Both the position numbers and the translations under genes were made by a program. A stretch of 64,000 nucleotides of DNA from Niastella populi (lineage in GTDB: Bacteria; Bacteroidota; Bacteroidia; Chitinophagales; Chitinophagaceae). The DNA is taken from NCBI RefSeq assembly GCF_002078015.1, contig NZ_LWBP01000195.1:29052-93051 (forward strand), in the 5' to 3' direction. Position 1 is the stretch's first letter. Each line of letters opens with the position of its first letter. Below the pieces are notes generated by a model, which made no database searches, had not been told where the DNA came from, and saw only the letters and a program-made list of their open reading frames with translations. Shown piece after piece: positions 34,033 through 41,990 of this stretch.

Positions 34033-35991
34033 ATGAAAAGATACTTTAAATGGCTCACAGGCATCGGCATTTTTTTACTATCTCTGACCACAATGGCCCA
34101 AAACAGCGCGGTCGATTCTTCCGCTTATTATAATGAAGTAAGCACGTATGTAAATCCTGTACTACCCGGCGATCACCCCGACCCTACTCTTTTAAAGGTT
34201 GGGGACGATTTTTACCATTGCGGCTCCAGTTTTCATTTCACACCCTACCTGCCCGTATACCATTCTAAAGACCTGGTGCACTGGCAGGTGATCAGCCGCA
34301 TCGTTCCACCCGCAATTGCAGGCTGGGTATCGGACAAACCATCGGCCGGCATCTGGCAGGGTGCCATCACGTATTTCTATGGTTCATACTGGATCTATTT
34401 TTCCGCGAGCGGACAATGGTTTTGCAAATCCAGCTCTCCGGCCGGGCCCTGGTCGGCCCCCGTACAGGTGAAAAGCAACCCCGTAACCGGTCCATTGGGT
34501 TACGATAACTCCATCTTTGTTGACGACGACGGCAAACCTTATATGGTTATAAAGAACGGACAAAAAGTAAACCGCCTCCAGGCACTGGGTCCGGATGGAC
34601 AATTGACAGATACAGTAATTAATCTCGACTGGATAAATGCCAAACTGCAATACAGCTGGGCCGAAGGACCGGTGATGTGCAAACGCAATGGTTATTACTA
34701 TTATTTTCCGGCGGGCGATGTCTCGGGCGGACAATACGTGTTACGCGCCACGGCGCTCATCAGCGATTCAACAAAATGGGAACGGCTGGGCAATTTCTTC
34801 AAACCTATAACCGATCCGCATGTACGCTTTAGAAGTCCCAACCATATTGCCGCGCCTTTTCAACTGGCCGATGGCAGTTGGTGGACGATAGGGCAAAGCT
34901 ATGAACGGGTTGGTAACAATGACTGGTCGGGAAAAGGCCGGCAGACCTCTTTATATCCGGTTATCTGGGAAGGCGATCGCCCCTGGGGCGCCGCGCCGGT
35001 AAGCACGCCCATTCAACGGCCCGATCTGCCCAATGCAGGCATCCTTTGGCGTAGTGTGCAATCAGATTATTTCAATGACGATACACCTGGTGCATGGTGG
35101 CATTTCCTAAGCAAAAAAATGGATGGCCGCTATTCATTGAAAGCAAGAAAAGGCTGGCTGCAACTGCTGCCCGATACCAGCCGCGCGCACCTGGTACAGA
35201 AAGAAACAGATCATTATTATGCAGCAGTCACCAAAGTTGAACTGGATGCCAGTGATACTGCCGCCAAAGCCGGCATCTATCTCACCAATGGCAACCAGCA
35301 GGTGAATGTTCGTTTATACAGTGGTTACGACAATGGCAAACAGATCATCCTGAAATTCGACTCAGCCATTCGCCAGGTTCCCAATCGCTTTGGCAAAACC
35401 GTATGGTTAAAGCTCGAAAGAAATGAACATAACCTGAGCGCTTACTGCAGCGGCGATGGCAAAAACTGGACCTCTTTAGGCGCCCCTGTCAGCGCAGTGA
35501 ATGTAGATAAAGTACAACCCAATTATAATTCGTGGGTAGGCACCAGCATTGGCTTGTTCGCAGAAGGCAAACCGGCATTCTTCGATCAGTTTATTTGCAA
35601 GGATGGCTTTTCTGTAATGCCCGCTGCTGGTTACAGCAATTATTATGGGGTTGAAAAAACAGGCCAGGGACAAACGCCGGCAGTTACCAATACCTCGAAA
35701 CACGGCGGCTGGTTTATGATCTCGGGTGTTGAATTAGGCAATGGTAAAAATATTCCGGGCAAGGTAGATATAGAAGCTACAGCAACCGGCAATGGAAAAC
35801 TGGAGCTCTGGCTCGATGATCTGAAAAACGGTACGCTGCTGGCCACCATACCCGTATCGGCAACCGGCCATAATGTAACAACAACTTTCACCGGCAAACC
35901 CGGCAAAGTATCAGGCCGTCATGATCTGTATATAAAATTTCCCGCAGGCCAGCCACGAACCATTCACATAAACAATATCAGGTTCAGGTAG
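34033..35991 (+). CDS. Glycoside hydrolase family 43 enzyme with C-terminal CBM6-like domain
   Basis: A 652-residue exported enzyme with a signal peptide (cut after about A23). Residues ~35-330 are the GH43 propeller: the base in GDHPDPTLLKVGDDFYHCGSSFHFTPYLPVYHSKDLVHW, YDNSIFVDDDGKPYMV, and the acid in WAEGPVMCKRNGYYYYFPAG. Next comes a beta-sandwich (~340-520) like those of GH43 xylosidases and arabinofuranosidases. A CBM6-like domain ends the protein (~550-652: GGWFMISGVELGNG...GRHDLYIKFPAG). It should release xylose or arabinose from arabinoxylan and bind the polymer through the last domain. It stands alone, with a GTGTGGCAC palindrome (35997-36029) after the stop. Confidence 0.92.
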   Translation: MKRYFKWLTGIGIFLLSLTTMAQNSAVDSSAYYNEVSTYVNPVLPGDHPDPTLLKVGDDFYHCGSSFHFTPYLPVYHSKDLVHWQVISRIVPPAIAGWVSDKPSAGIWQGAITYFYGSYWIYFSASGQWFCKSSSPAGPWSAPVQVKSNPVTGPLGYDNSIFVDDDGKPYMVIKNGQKVNRLQALGPDGQLTDTVINLDWINAKLQYSWAEGPVMCKRNGYYYYFPAGDVSGGQYVLRATALISDSTKWERLGNFFKPITDPHVRFRSPNHIAAPFQLADGSWWTIGQSYERVGNNDWSGKGRQTSLYPVIWEGDRPWGAAPVSTPIQRPDLPNAGILWRSVQSDYFNDDTPGAWWHFLSKKMDGRYSLKARKGWLQLLPDTSRAHLVQKETDHYYAAVTKVELDASDTAAKAGIYLTNGNQQVNVRLYSGYDNGKQIILKFDSAIRQVPNRFGKTVWLKLERNEHNLSAYCSGDGKNWTSLGAPVSAVNVDKVQPNYNSWVGTSIGLFAEGKPAFFDQFICKDGFSVMPAAGYSNYYGVEKTGQGQTPAVTNTSKHGGWFMISGVELGNGKNIPGKVDIEATATGNGKLELWLDDLKNGTLLATIPVSATGHNVTTTFTGKPGKVSGRHDLYIKFPAGQPRTIHINNIRFR

Positions 35992-35996
35992 TTAGC

Positions 35997-36029
35997 AAGT
36001 GTGGCACAACTTCAAGTTGTGCCACACTT
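35997..36029. repeat. Dispersed GTGTGGCAC palindrome, copy 3
   Basis: A near-continuous palindrome: 16-bp perfect arms (AAGTGTGGCACAACTT and complement) around a single base. It starts 6 bases after the GH43 stop and lies upstream of arsR, so it may be a transcript end. Confidence 0.85.
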
Positions 36030-36057
36030 AAAAATAAATTTTGCGGCAATCAGATTA

Positions 36058-36074
36058 ATCGTAATATTGCGATA
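36058..36074. promoter_or_regulatory. Candidate ArsR operator upstream of arsR
   Basis: The 17-mer ATCGTAATATTGCGATA is nearly self-complementary and ends 5 bases before the arsR ATG. It matches the 17-mer at 36428-36444 at 15 positions. Bases 36064-36080 also form ATATTG(N5)CAATAT. It overlaps a weak -7 box (TAATATTG). Confidence 0.65.
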
Positions 36075-36078
36075 CAAT

Positions 36079-36408
36079 ATGGGACTTACAAAATCGGAAA
36101 TATTTACAGACAGGCAGAACAAACTGGCCCAAATGATGAAGGCGCTGGCCCATCCGGCTCGTATAGCCATCATTCAATACCTCATAAAAACACAGGCCTG
36201 TGTGTGCGGCGACCTGGTTGAAGAATTGGGACTTGCGCAAGCAACCATTTCGCAGCATTTAAAGGAATTGAAAAGCGCGGGACTTATTCAGGGCACCATC
36301 GATGGCACCAGTGTATGTTACTGCATAGATCCTAAAGTATGGAAACAATACAAAGAAGCATTCGATACCTTCTTTGTCGCTTACAAAAACAAGGATAACT
36401 GCTGTTAA
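36079..36408 (+). CDS. arsR: ArsR-family metalloregulatory repressor
   Basis: A 109-residue winged-helix repressor. It opens with KLAQMMKALAHPARIAIIQYLIKTQACVCGDLVEELGLAQATISQHLKELKSAGLIQG. The metal-sensing Cys-x-Cys (CVCGDL) and the recognition helix are seen, and the tail ends in Cys-Cys (NKDNCC). It should leave DNA when arsenite binds the cysteines, opening the operon. The ATG at 36079 is used; an earlier ATG at 36001 gives an unlikely leader that crosses the palindrome. Two matching operator candidates (36058-36074, 36428-36444) lie before this gene and before arsM. Confidence 0.92.
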   Translation: MGLTKSEIFTDRQNKLAQMMKALAHPARIAIIQYLIKTQACVCGDLVEELGLAQATISQHLKELKSAGLIQGTIDGTSVCYCIDPKVWKQYKEAFDTFFVAYKNKDNCC

Positions 36409-36427
36409 ATTTTTTTTGCACCCATTC

Positions 36428-36444
36428 ATCGCAATATTGCAATA
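36428..36444. promoter_or_regulatory. Candidate ArsR operator upstream of arsM
   Basis: The 17-mer ATCGCAATATTGCAATA, with the perfect 10-bp palindrome GCAATATTGC inside. It lies 19 bases before the arsM ATG and matches the site upstream of arsR except at two mirrored positions. Confidence 0.65.
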
Positions 36445-36463
36445 AAACAATAAAAAGAAAACG

Positions 36464-37312
36464 ATGCAAACGCAGGAACAGATAAAAGATATGGTAAGGC
36501 AGAAATATTCCGAGATCGCCTTACAGGATAAAGAAACCAATCAAAGCGCCTGCTGCGGCTCGGGCTGCTGCAGTACAGAGGTGTACAATATTATGTCAGA
36601 CGATTACAACCAGCTGGAAGGCTACAACCCCGATGCCGATCTGGGCCTTGGTTGCGGACTGCCCACCCAGTTTGCAAAGATCAAAAAAGGCGATGTGGTG
36701 ATCGACCTCGGAAGCGGCGCCGGAAATGACGCTTTTATCGCCCGCCACGAAACCGGTGAAACCGGCAAAGTGATCGGTATCGACTTCACTCCCGCCATGA
36801 TCGAAAGGGCCAGGCTGAATGCCGAAGCAAGAGGTTTTCACAATGTGGAATTCAGACAGGGCGATATAGAACACATGCCCGTAACCGCCAACACCGCCGA
36901 TGTAATTGTAAGCAACTGCGTACTGAACCTTGTTCCCAATAAAGATGGGGTAATAAAAGACATTTACAGGGTACTTAAACCCGGCGGGCATTTTTCCATC
37001 TCCGACATAGTATTGGAGGGCGATCTGCCAACAACGATCAGGGAAGCGGCTGAAATGTATGCAGGCTGTGTTTCGGGGGCCATTCAAAAAAATGAATACC
37101 TCGAACTGATAAAGGCGAATGGTTTTGAACATATCACGGTTCAAAAAGACAAGGCGATCGTCATTCCCGATGATATCCTTTCGCAATACCTCGATGCCGA
37201 ACAACTGGCAGCCTTTAAACTTTCAGGCACCGGCATCAGAAGCGTTACCGTTTACGCAGAAAAACCGGTTGAAGAAAAAAAGGCCTGCTGCGGCCCGGAC
37301 TGTTGTAACTAA
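36464..37312 (+). CDS. arsM: Arsenite S-adenosylmethyltransferase
   Basis: A 282-residue cytosolic enzyme that methylates As(III) with S-adenosylmethionine. The SAM motif is VIDLGSGAGNDAFIA, followed by GIDFTPAMIERAR and the arsenic-binding cysteines in LGLGCGLPTQFA and YAGCVSGA. Extra cysteine pairs are seen near the N-terminus (SACCGSGCCSTE) and at the very end (KKACCGPDCCN), which may bind further arsenic. It is the second gene of the ars operon, with its own ArsR-like site before it. A 91-base gap holding a palindrome (37319-37363) separates it from the efflux gene. Confidence 0.93.
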   Translation: MQTQEQIKDMVRQKYSEIALQDKETNQSACCGSGCCSTEVYNIMSDDYNQLEGYNPDADLGLGCGLPTQFAKIKKGDVVIDLGSGAGNDAFIARHETGETGKVIGIDFTPAMIERARLNAEARGFHNVEFRQGDIEHMPVTANTADVIVSNCVLNLVPNKDGVIKDIYRVLKPGGHFSISDIVLEGDLPTTIREAAEMYAGCVSGAIQKNEYLELIKANGFEHITVQKDKAIVIPDDILSQYLDAEQLAAFKLSGTGIRSVTVYAEKPVEEKKACCGPDCCN

Positions 37313-37318
37313 CCTTCC

Positions 37319-37363
37319 GGTGTGCCACATTTGCCTTCGAATCTGCGGGCAATGTGGCACACC
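37319..37363. repeat. Dispersed GTGTGGCAC palindrome, copy 4
   Basis: 13-bp arms GGTGTGCCACATT / AATGTGGCACACC with a 19-nt loop that pairs further (TTGCC/GGGCAA). It lies inside the ars operon between arsM and the efflux gene, where it could reduce read-through or protect an mRNA end. Confidence 0.85.
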
Positions 37364-37403
37364 TTACAAATTAATAACTAAAAACTAATTAACCGGAAAA
37401 AAA

Positions 37404-38486
37404 ATGTCAGCCAATAATTGCGCACCCGCCAACGAAAGAAAACGACTCGGATTTTTAGACCGATATCTCACCTTATGGATCTTTTTAGCCATGGCACTGG
37501 GTGTTGGCATCGGGTATTTCTTTCCCTCCTCTTCCGGCTTTATCAATTCCTTTTCATCGGGCGCTACCAATATCCCACTGGCAATCGGGCTGATCCTGAT
37601 GATGTATCCGCCATTTGCCAAAGTAAAGTATGAGAAACTGAAAGAAGTGTTCAAAAACGTAAAAGTGCTGAGCGCATCACTCCTGCTTAACTGGGTTATC
37701 GGTCCCATCCTCATGTTCACGCTGGCCATTCTCTTCCTGCATGGCTATCCTGAATATATGGTTGGACTGATTTTGATCGGTCTTGCCCGCTGCATTGCCA
37801 TGGTGATCGTATGGAATGAACTGGCCGAAGGCAGCCGCGAATACGCTGCCGGTCTGGTGGCCCTGAACAGCATCTTCCAGGTACTGCTTTACAGCGTATA
37901 TGCATATGTTTTTGTAACGGTATTGCCTCCCCTGTTTGGGATTACCGGTTCAGAAGTGAATATTTCCATTGGGGCAATCGCAGAAAGCGTGGCCATTTAC
38001 CTGGGCATTCCTTTTGCAGCCGGCTTTTTAACGCGGTTCCTCCTTTATAAACGCATGGGAGAAACATGGTATCAAACCAAATTCATCCCGCTTATTTCAC
38101 CTGTTACGCTTATTGCCCTGCTTTTTACCATCATTGTAATGTTCAGCCTGAAAGGCCAGTTAATTGTGCAGATCCCCTTTGATGTGGTAAGGATCGCCAT
38201 TCCACTGGTCATCTATTTTGCCATCATGTTCCTCCTGAGCTTTTTTATCGGCAAAAAAATGGGCGCCGATTATTCTACCAATGCATCGATCGCCTTTACT
38301 GCTGCCGGCAACAACTTTGAGCTGGCCATTGCGGTGGCCATTGGTGTGTTTGGCATCAACAGCGGACAGGCGTTCGCCGGTGTGATCGGCCCGCTGGTAG
38401 AAGTACCGGCATTGATTGCCCTGGTGAACGTAGCCTTTTGGCTCCGCAATAAATACTATTCAACCCGACAATTACAAACCAACTAA
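37404..38486 (+). CDS. acr3: ACR3-family arsenite efflux permease
   Basis: A 360-residue inner-membrane protein with about ten transmembrane helices. It opens with [32 protein letters not shown] and carries the ACR3 region [37 protein letters not shown] with the conserved Cys. The end part [44 protein letters not shown] is typical. It extrudes As(III). It lies between arsM and arsC on the same strand, 9 bases before arsC. Confidence 0.94.
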   Translation: MSANNCAPANERKRLGFLDRYLTLWIFLAMALGVGIGYFFPSSSGFINSFSSGATNIPLAIGLILMMYPPFAKVKYEKLKEVFKNVKVLSASLLLNWVIGPILMFTLAILFLHGYPEYMVGLILIGLARCIAMVIVWNELAEGSREYAAGLVALNSIFQVLLYSVYAYVFVTVLPPLFGITGSEVNISIGAIAESVAIYLGIPFAAGFLTRFLLYKRMGETWYQTKFIPLISPVTLIALLFTIIVMFSLKGQLIVQIPFDVVRIAIPLVIYFAIMFLLSFFIGKKMGADYSTNASIAFTAAGNNFELAIAVAIGVFGINSGQAFAGVIGPLVEVPALIALVNVAFWLRNKYYSTRQLQTN

Positions 38487-38495
38487 AATAAACTG

Positions 38496-38912
38496 ATGAA
38501 ACAGATTCTTGTTCTCTGTACCGGTAACAGCTGCCGCAGCCAGATAGCGGAAGGATATCTAAAACATTTCGCCAAAGAAAAAGCGGCTGTCTATAGTGCT
38601 GGTGTGGAAACACATGGCGTCAATCCACGGGCCATCCAGATCATGAAAGAAGACGGCATCGATATCTCTGGCCATACCTCCAACAATGTAAACGAGTACC
38701 GCGAGATTGAATTCGATTTTGTGATCACGGTTTGCGACAATGCAAAGGAAAGATGCCCGTTCTTCCCTTCCAATGCACAGAAATTCCATTATAATTTTCC
38801 CGACCCCGCCAAAGCTACCGGTTCTGAAGAAGAGATCCTGCAACAGTTCAGGGATGTGCGGAATATGATAAAAAAGTATAGCCAGGACTTTGTGGCAGAG
38901 CATATTTCATAA
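38496..38912 (+). CDS. arsC: Arsenate reductase, low-molecular-weight phosphatase type
   Basis: A 138-residue cytosolic enzyme that reduces arsenate to arsenite. The P-loop VLCTGNSCRSQIAEG carries the catalytic Cys, and the redox cysteine and Asp follow in VITVCDNAKERCPFFP and FPDPAKATG. It is of the thioredoxin-coupled LMW-PTP type. It begins 9 bases after the efflux gene and shares its transcript. Confidence 0.94.
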   Translation: MKQILVLCTGNSCRSQIAEGYLKHFAKEKAAVYSAGVETHGVNPRAIQIMKEDGIDISGHTSNNVNEYREIEFDFVITVCDNAKERCPFFPSNAQKFHYNFPDPAKATGSEEEILQQFRDVRNMIKKYSQDFVAEHIS

Positions 38913-38986
38913 GCCATACCGTTCATACAAAGAACGGTTGGCGGCTGTTTATTTTTTATTATTTTGGAGTTACTAAAGGAGAATAA

Positions 38987-39370
38987 CTGTTTAAACTAAA
39001 GGCATACATATTATCCATTTGCATTTTAGTATATGCATTCGAGCTGGCAGCGCTGCCCGTGATCTGCGGGCCTGTGGCCAAACCGGTAAGTAAATGTTCC
39101 GGTAAACCCAAAGGCTGCACGCAGCGCACAGGCAGCGCCTGCAAAAGCAAAAAAGCGGAAAGCCCATGTAAGCAGCCATCAAAAACCGGCTGTCAGAACA
39201 CGGCCACCTGTTGTATTAATAATTGTCCGCTCTTTTATGTAATGACCATGCCCGGCTCCACTTTGCCCGGTAATACCGTAGGGGTCATCAAAACAATATA
39301 TCCGCATTATCAACCCAGCTATCTTTTTCTGTATGCCGCCGCGGCATGGAAACCACCTGATGTTTGTTGA
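38987..39370 (+). CDS. Cys-rich exported protein after arsC, apparent CTG start
   Basis: A 127-residue frame that opens, right after an in-frame stop, with CTG TTT AAA CTA AAG. Read as M-FKLKAYILSICILVYAFELA it gives a good signal peptide. There is no ATG until far inside; an AAAGGAG element ends 5 bases before the CTG. The mature part is rich in Cys, Lys and Pro (KCSGKPKGC, SACKSKK, SPCKQP, TATCCINNC) and ends in a hydrophobic aromatic stretch. Such cysteine spacing suggests soft-metal binding, and the position after the ars genes suggests arsenic or copper. An alternative is that the gene lost its ATG. The function is not known. Confidence 0.55.
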   Translation: MFKLKAYILSICILVYAFELAALPVICGPVAKPVSKCSGKPKGCTQRTGSACKSKKAESPCKQPSKTGCQNTATCCINNCPLFYVMTMPGSTLPGNTVGVIKTIYPHYQPSYLFLYAAAAWKPPDVC

Positions 39371-39423
39371 CACATACCGGCTGTTTATTCAATAACGTTT
39401 TACTTTCATTTTAAACAAATAAT

Positions 39424-39603
39424 ATGAAAAAGGTATTTCTTTTGGCTACTGCAGCCCTGTTAATGAGCGCCGTAGCTTTCTCAAACGATGGTGATAAATA
39501 CAAGAAAAAGGGCGACAAAGCGAAGACAGAAAAAAAATGTCCAAAGCCCTGCCCAACCCCTTGTCCGCCATGCTGCGATAAAGACAAGTGTGATAAAAGT
39601 TAA
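39424..39603 (+). CDS. Small Cys/Lys-rich exported protein, putative metal binder
   Basis: A 59-residue protein with a clear signal peptide (MKKVFLLATAALLMSAVAFS). The mature part of about 39 residues is rich in Lys (KYKKKGDKAKTEKK) and carries six cysteines in a proline-rich tail (KCPKPCPTPCPPCC, KCDKS). It is metallothionein-like in size and composition but matches no family I know. It ends the run of arsenic genes and is closed by a terminator (39624-39652), so it may be co-induced by arsenic. The frame uses a normal ATG. Confidence 0.7.
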   Translation: MKKVFLLATAALLMSAVAFSNDGDKYKKKGDKAKTEKKCPKPCPTPCPPCCDKDKCDKS

Positions 39604-39623
39604 ACCGCACCGGTTAACATAAG

Positions 39624-39652
39624 AAAAGCCCTCCATTATTGGGGGGCTTTTT
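39624..39652 (+). terminator. Terminator of the arsenic operon
   Basis: A hairpin AAAAGCCCTCC / GGGGGGCTTTT (one wobble pair) with a 6-nt loop and a T-run, 20 bases after the last Cys-rich gene. Confidence 0.85.
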
Positions 39653-39722
39653 TATTGAAATAACGGTACGGGTCTGCGATCATTTCATACAGGGTTATCG
39701 ATTATGTAAACAGCCGGTACAC

Positions 39723-40286
39723 TTACATGTGCAACTGTTCATTAAAATGGATGCCGGCATTTTTATGGTTCTGCTGAAAGGCAACAGGTGTTACTTTAAA
39801 CTGCTTCAGAAAGGCCTTGCCGAAACTGCTTGGTGAACTAAACCCCGTCATTTCGGCTACTTCAAAAACCTTATAATTCGCAGAGGCCAGCAACAGCGCC
39901 GCCTGTTTCAGCCGGGCCAGGGCTATCAGCTCATTGGGCGTTTGGTTGGTGATGGTCTTTATTTTCCGGTACAGGGTGGGCCGGCTCATGTTCATGGTGC
40001 TGGCAAGAAAATCAACGCTCAGCACTTTGTTTTGAATATTGGCAGCGATGCAGCTATGCAACCGGTTTATAAAATCATTTTCCGGCTCGGGCAACTGTAC
40101 GGTTTGCCGGGTATGCGTATAATGTTCGGCCGAACAAACAACCAGCTCAATGTTCTTTTCTTTAATAAGCTGTTCTATTTCTTCAGGCGTATCTGTAGCA
40201 TAAACGGTAAAGGCAGGCTGCAGTTCGTTCAATAAGGCAGCCTGTGCTTTTTTGTCTGGTAATATCAATAAGATATTGTTGTGCAT
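39723..40286 (-). CDS. AraC-family regulator with degenerate receiver-like N-terminus
   Basis: A 187-residue protein. The first ~75 residues look like a shortened receiver or sensor fold (NILLILPDKKAQAALLNELQPAFTVYATDTPEEIEQLIKEKNIELVVCSAE) but lack the phospho-acceptor pattern. The rest is an AraC double helix-turn-helix (SVDFLASTMNMSRPTLYRKIKTITNQTPNELIALARLKQAALLL...VFEVAEMTGFSSPSSFGKAFLKQFKVTPVAF). It resembles the end of a hybrid two-component regulator. Its start is 8 bases after the stop of the last SusD gene, so it is probably in the xylan transport operon and may fine-tune it. Confidence 0.82.
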   Translation of the reverse strand: MHNNILLILPDKKAQAALLNELQPAFTVYATDTPEEIEQLIKEKNIELVVCSAEHYTHTRQTVQLPEPENDFINRLHSCIAANIQNKVLSVDFLASTMNMSRPTLYRKIKTITNQTPNELIALARLKQAALLLASANYKVFEVAEMTGFSSPSSFGKAFLKQFKVTPVAFQQNHKNAGIHFNEQLHM

Positions 40287-40294
40287 ATCCTGTG

Positions 40295-41860
40295 CTACAG
40301 GTTCGGATTAAGTCTTTTTTCTTCTGCATTATAAGGCAGGTACCAGTTCTTTGGGTTTGCCAGTGTAGTTTCCAGGTACGGGTGCATCGACACCGGCGCC
40401 CGTTTCTTTACCGCATCGATCAGCACCTGCGGTCTGCCGCGGCGGGCTATGCGCATCAGGTCGTACCATCTTCTGCCTTCAAAACCTAATTCAAGTCCGC
40501 GTTCGCGTAAAATATAATCTTCAATTTGTTCGGTGGTAGAACTGACTGTTACCGTTGGCGCCGGCATTCTTGCCCGGTCGCGTACGGCATTGATGCGGGA
40601 GATGGCAGTGGTTTTATCACCGAGCCGGTTAAGCGCTTCGGCCCATAACAAATACACTTCGGCAAACCGGTAAATATGGAATTTGCTTTCGCTCTGGTAC
40701 GGTGCTCTTACATTTGGCGGTACATCTACGTTACCCGCAGTCACCGTGCCCAGTCCAATGTATTTCCAGATCACCGGATCACTTTTAAGGCGGTTATAAT
40801 AAGGCGCACTGCCTGCATACGAACGGCCGAAACCGCGGTCCTGTTCGTCGATGGTATTACTGGTGCTGATGTTATTGGGATAATTGGGATTGTATGTTTT
40901 GATGGCGGAATCGGATGGCGCCACCATGTATTGACCGCCCGATGCCGGGTCATTGCTGGTGAATTTCATTAACGGGTTCACTTCCCTGCCGAGGAAATTG
41001 AAGGCCACAAAGAACATGGCTTCCCCAAACAGGTTCTGGTTCGAAACGCCGAGATACATCGCGAACCAGTCGCCGCGGTTACCCGGCCCACCGCCGTTCA
41101 CCGTTTCAAAAGTGGCGCAGGCGGCAGCGGCCTGCGCATATTTGCCGCGCCACAGATACACTTCTGCCTGTAAGGCGCATACGGTCTTCTTTGTAACACG
41201 TAACCGCGACTGTTCCTCACTCACCCGTTTTCCCACTTCAAAACTATTGGGTACCGATACCATAATATCGGTGGTGGCAAATGCTTTTAACAGATCGGCT
41301 TCAATGGTATCGAGGATCACTTCCTGGCTGGTGGCGCCGATATACGGTACGTTCGAAATATCATCGGTAGCAGTAAGCACCAGTGGTACCGAATCGAAAT
41401 TCATGATGAGATTGAAATACGCCCATGAGCGCAGGAAACGGGCTTCCCCCACGTACTGGTTCTTCTCAAAATTTGAAAAGTTATTGGCATCCGTTGGAAC
41501 GCGCGGCACGTTTTCTATTACGTAGTTCGCGCGATTGATAAGATCATAATAAACCTTCCAGTTGGTGTACCGGTTATCAGGTGTTACGGTATGACTGGCC
41601 AGTTCAAGCAAGTCCTTATCGGCGCCCGTTCCCGGTTTCACCCAATCGCCGCGCATTTCGCCCAATATGAAACGGTGCTCAACGATAGGTTGCAATGCCT
41701 GGTAAGCGCCGCGCAACATAAATTCCGCATCCCAGAAATCTTTCAGGAATTCATTATCGGGTATTACATCTTTCGGATCGGGATCGAGCAGTTTCTCGCA
41801 ACCAGCCGAGAGTACAGCCACTGTGATAACGATCAGTATTTTATTTAGACAAGCTTTCAT
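40295..41860 (-). CDS. SusD/RagB family lipoprotein (second pair)
   Basis: A 521-residue surface lipoprotein (lipobox VAVLSAGCEKLLDP) partnering the SusC encoded just upstream. Family marks include FLRSWAYFNLIMNFDSVPLVL, CALQAEVYLWRGKYAQAAAACATFE, RFAEVYLLWAEALNRLGDKTTAISRINAVRDRARMP and the ending LRERGLELGFEGRRWYDLMRIA. It should bind xylan-derived glycans. It is the last SusCD component of the locus and is followed after 8 bases by the AraC-type gene. Confidence 0.92.
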   Translation of the reverse strand: MKACLNKILIVITVAVLSAGCEKLLDPDPKDVIPDNEFLKDFWDAEFMLRGAYQALQPIVEHRFILGEMRGDWVKPGTGADKDLLELASHTVTPDNRYTNWKVYYDLINRANYVIENVPRVPTDANNFSNFEKNQYVGEARFLRSWAYFNLIMNFDSVPLVLTATDDISNVPYIGATSQEVILDTIEADLLKAFATTDIMVSVPNSFEVGKRVSEEQSRLRVTKKTVCALQAEVYLWRGKYAQAAAACATFETVNGGGPGNRGDWFAMYLGVSNQNLFGEAMFFVAFNFLGREVNPLMKFTSNDPASGGQYMVAPSDSAIKTYNPNYPNNISTSNTIDEQDRGFGRSYAGSAPYYNRLKSDPVIWKYIGLGTVTAGNVDVPPNVRAPYQSESKFHIYRFAEVYLLWAEALNRLGDKTTAISRINAVRDRARMPAPTVTVSSTTEQIEDYILRERGLELGFEGRRWYDLMRIARRGRPQVLIDAVKKRAPVSMHPYLETTLANPKNWYLPYNAEEKRLNPNL

Positions 41861-41883
41861 CGTATGTTATTATTTTAAAACTT

Positions 41884-41990
41884 ATTAACTGAACAACTGA
41901 ACAACTGAACAACTGAATAACGCTGCAACTATGAACTGTGAACTGAGAACTATGAACTGTGAACTATGAACTATGAACTGTGAACTTACT
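41884..41990. repeat. AACTGAACA tandem repeat and TGAACTATGAACTG simple repeats
   Basis: First, a 9-bp tandem unit (AACTGAACA, about four copies, 41885-41924). Next, repeats of the kind ACTATGAACTGTGAACT up to the stop of the second susC gene. Related runs are at 8134-8220 (AACTGAAT), 14993-15028 (GTTCATAGTTC) and 21818-21852. They fill the gap between susC and susD. Confidence 0.75.
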
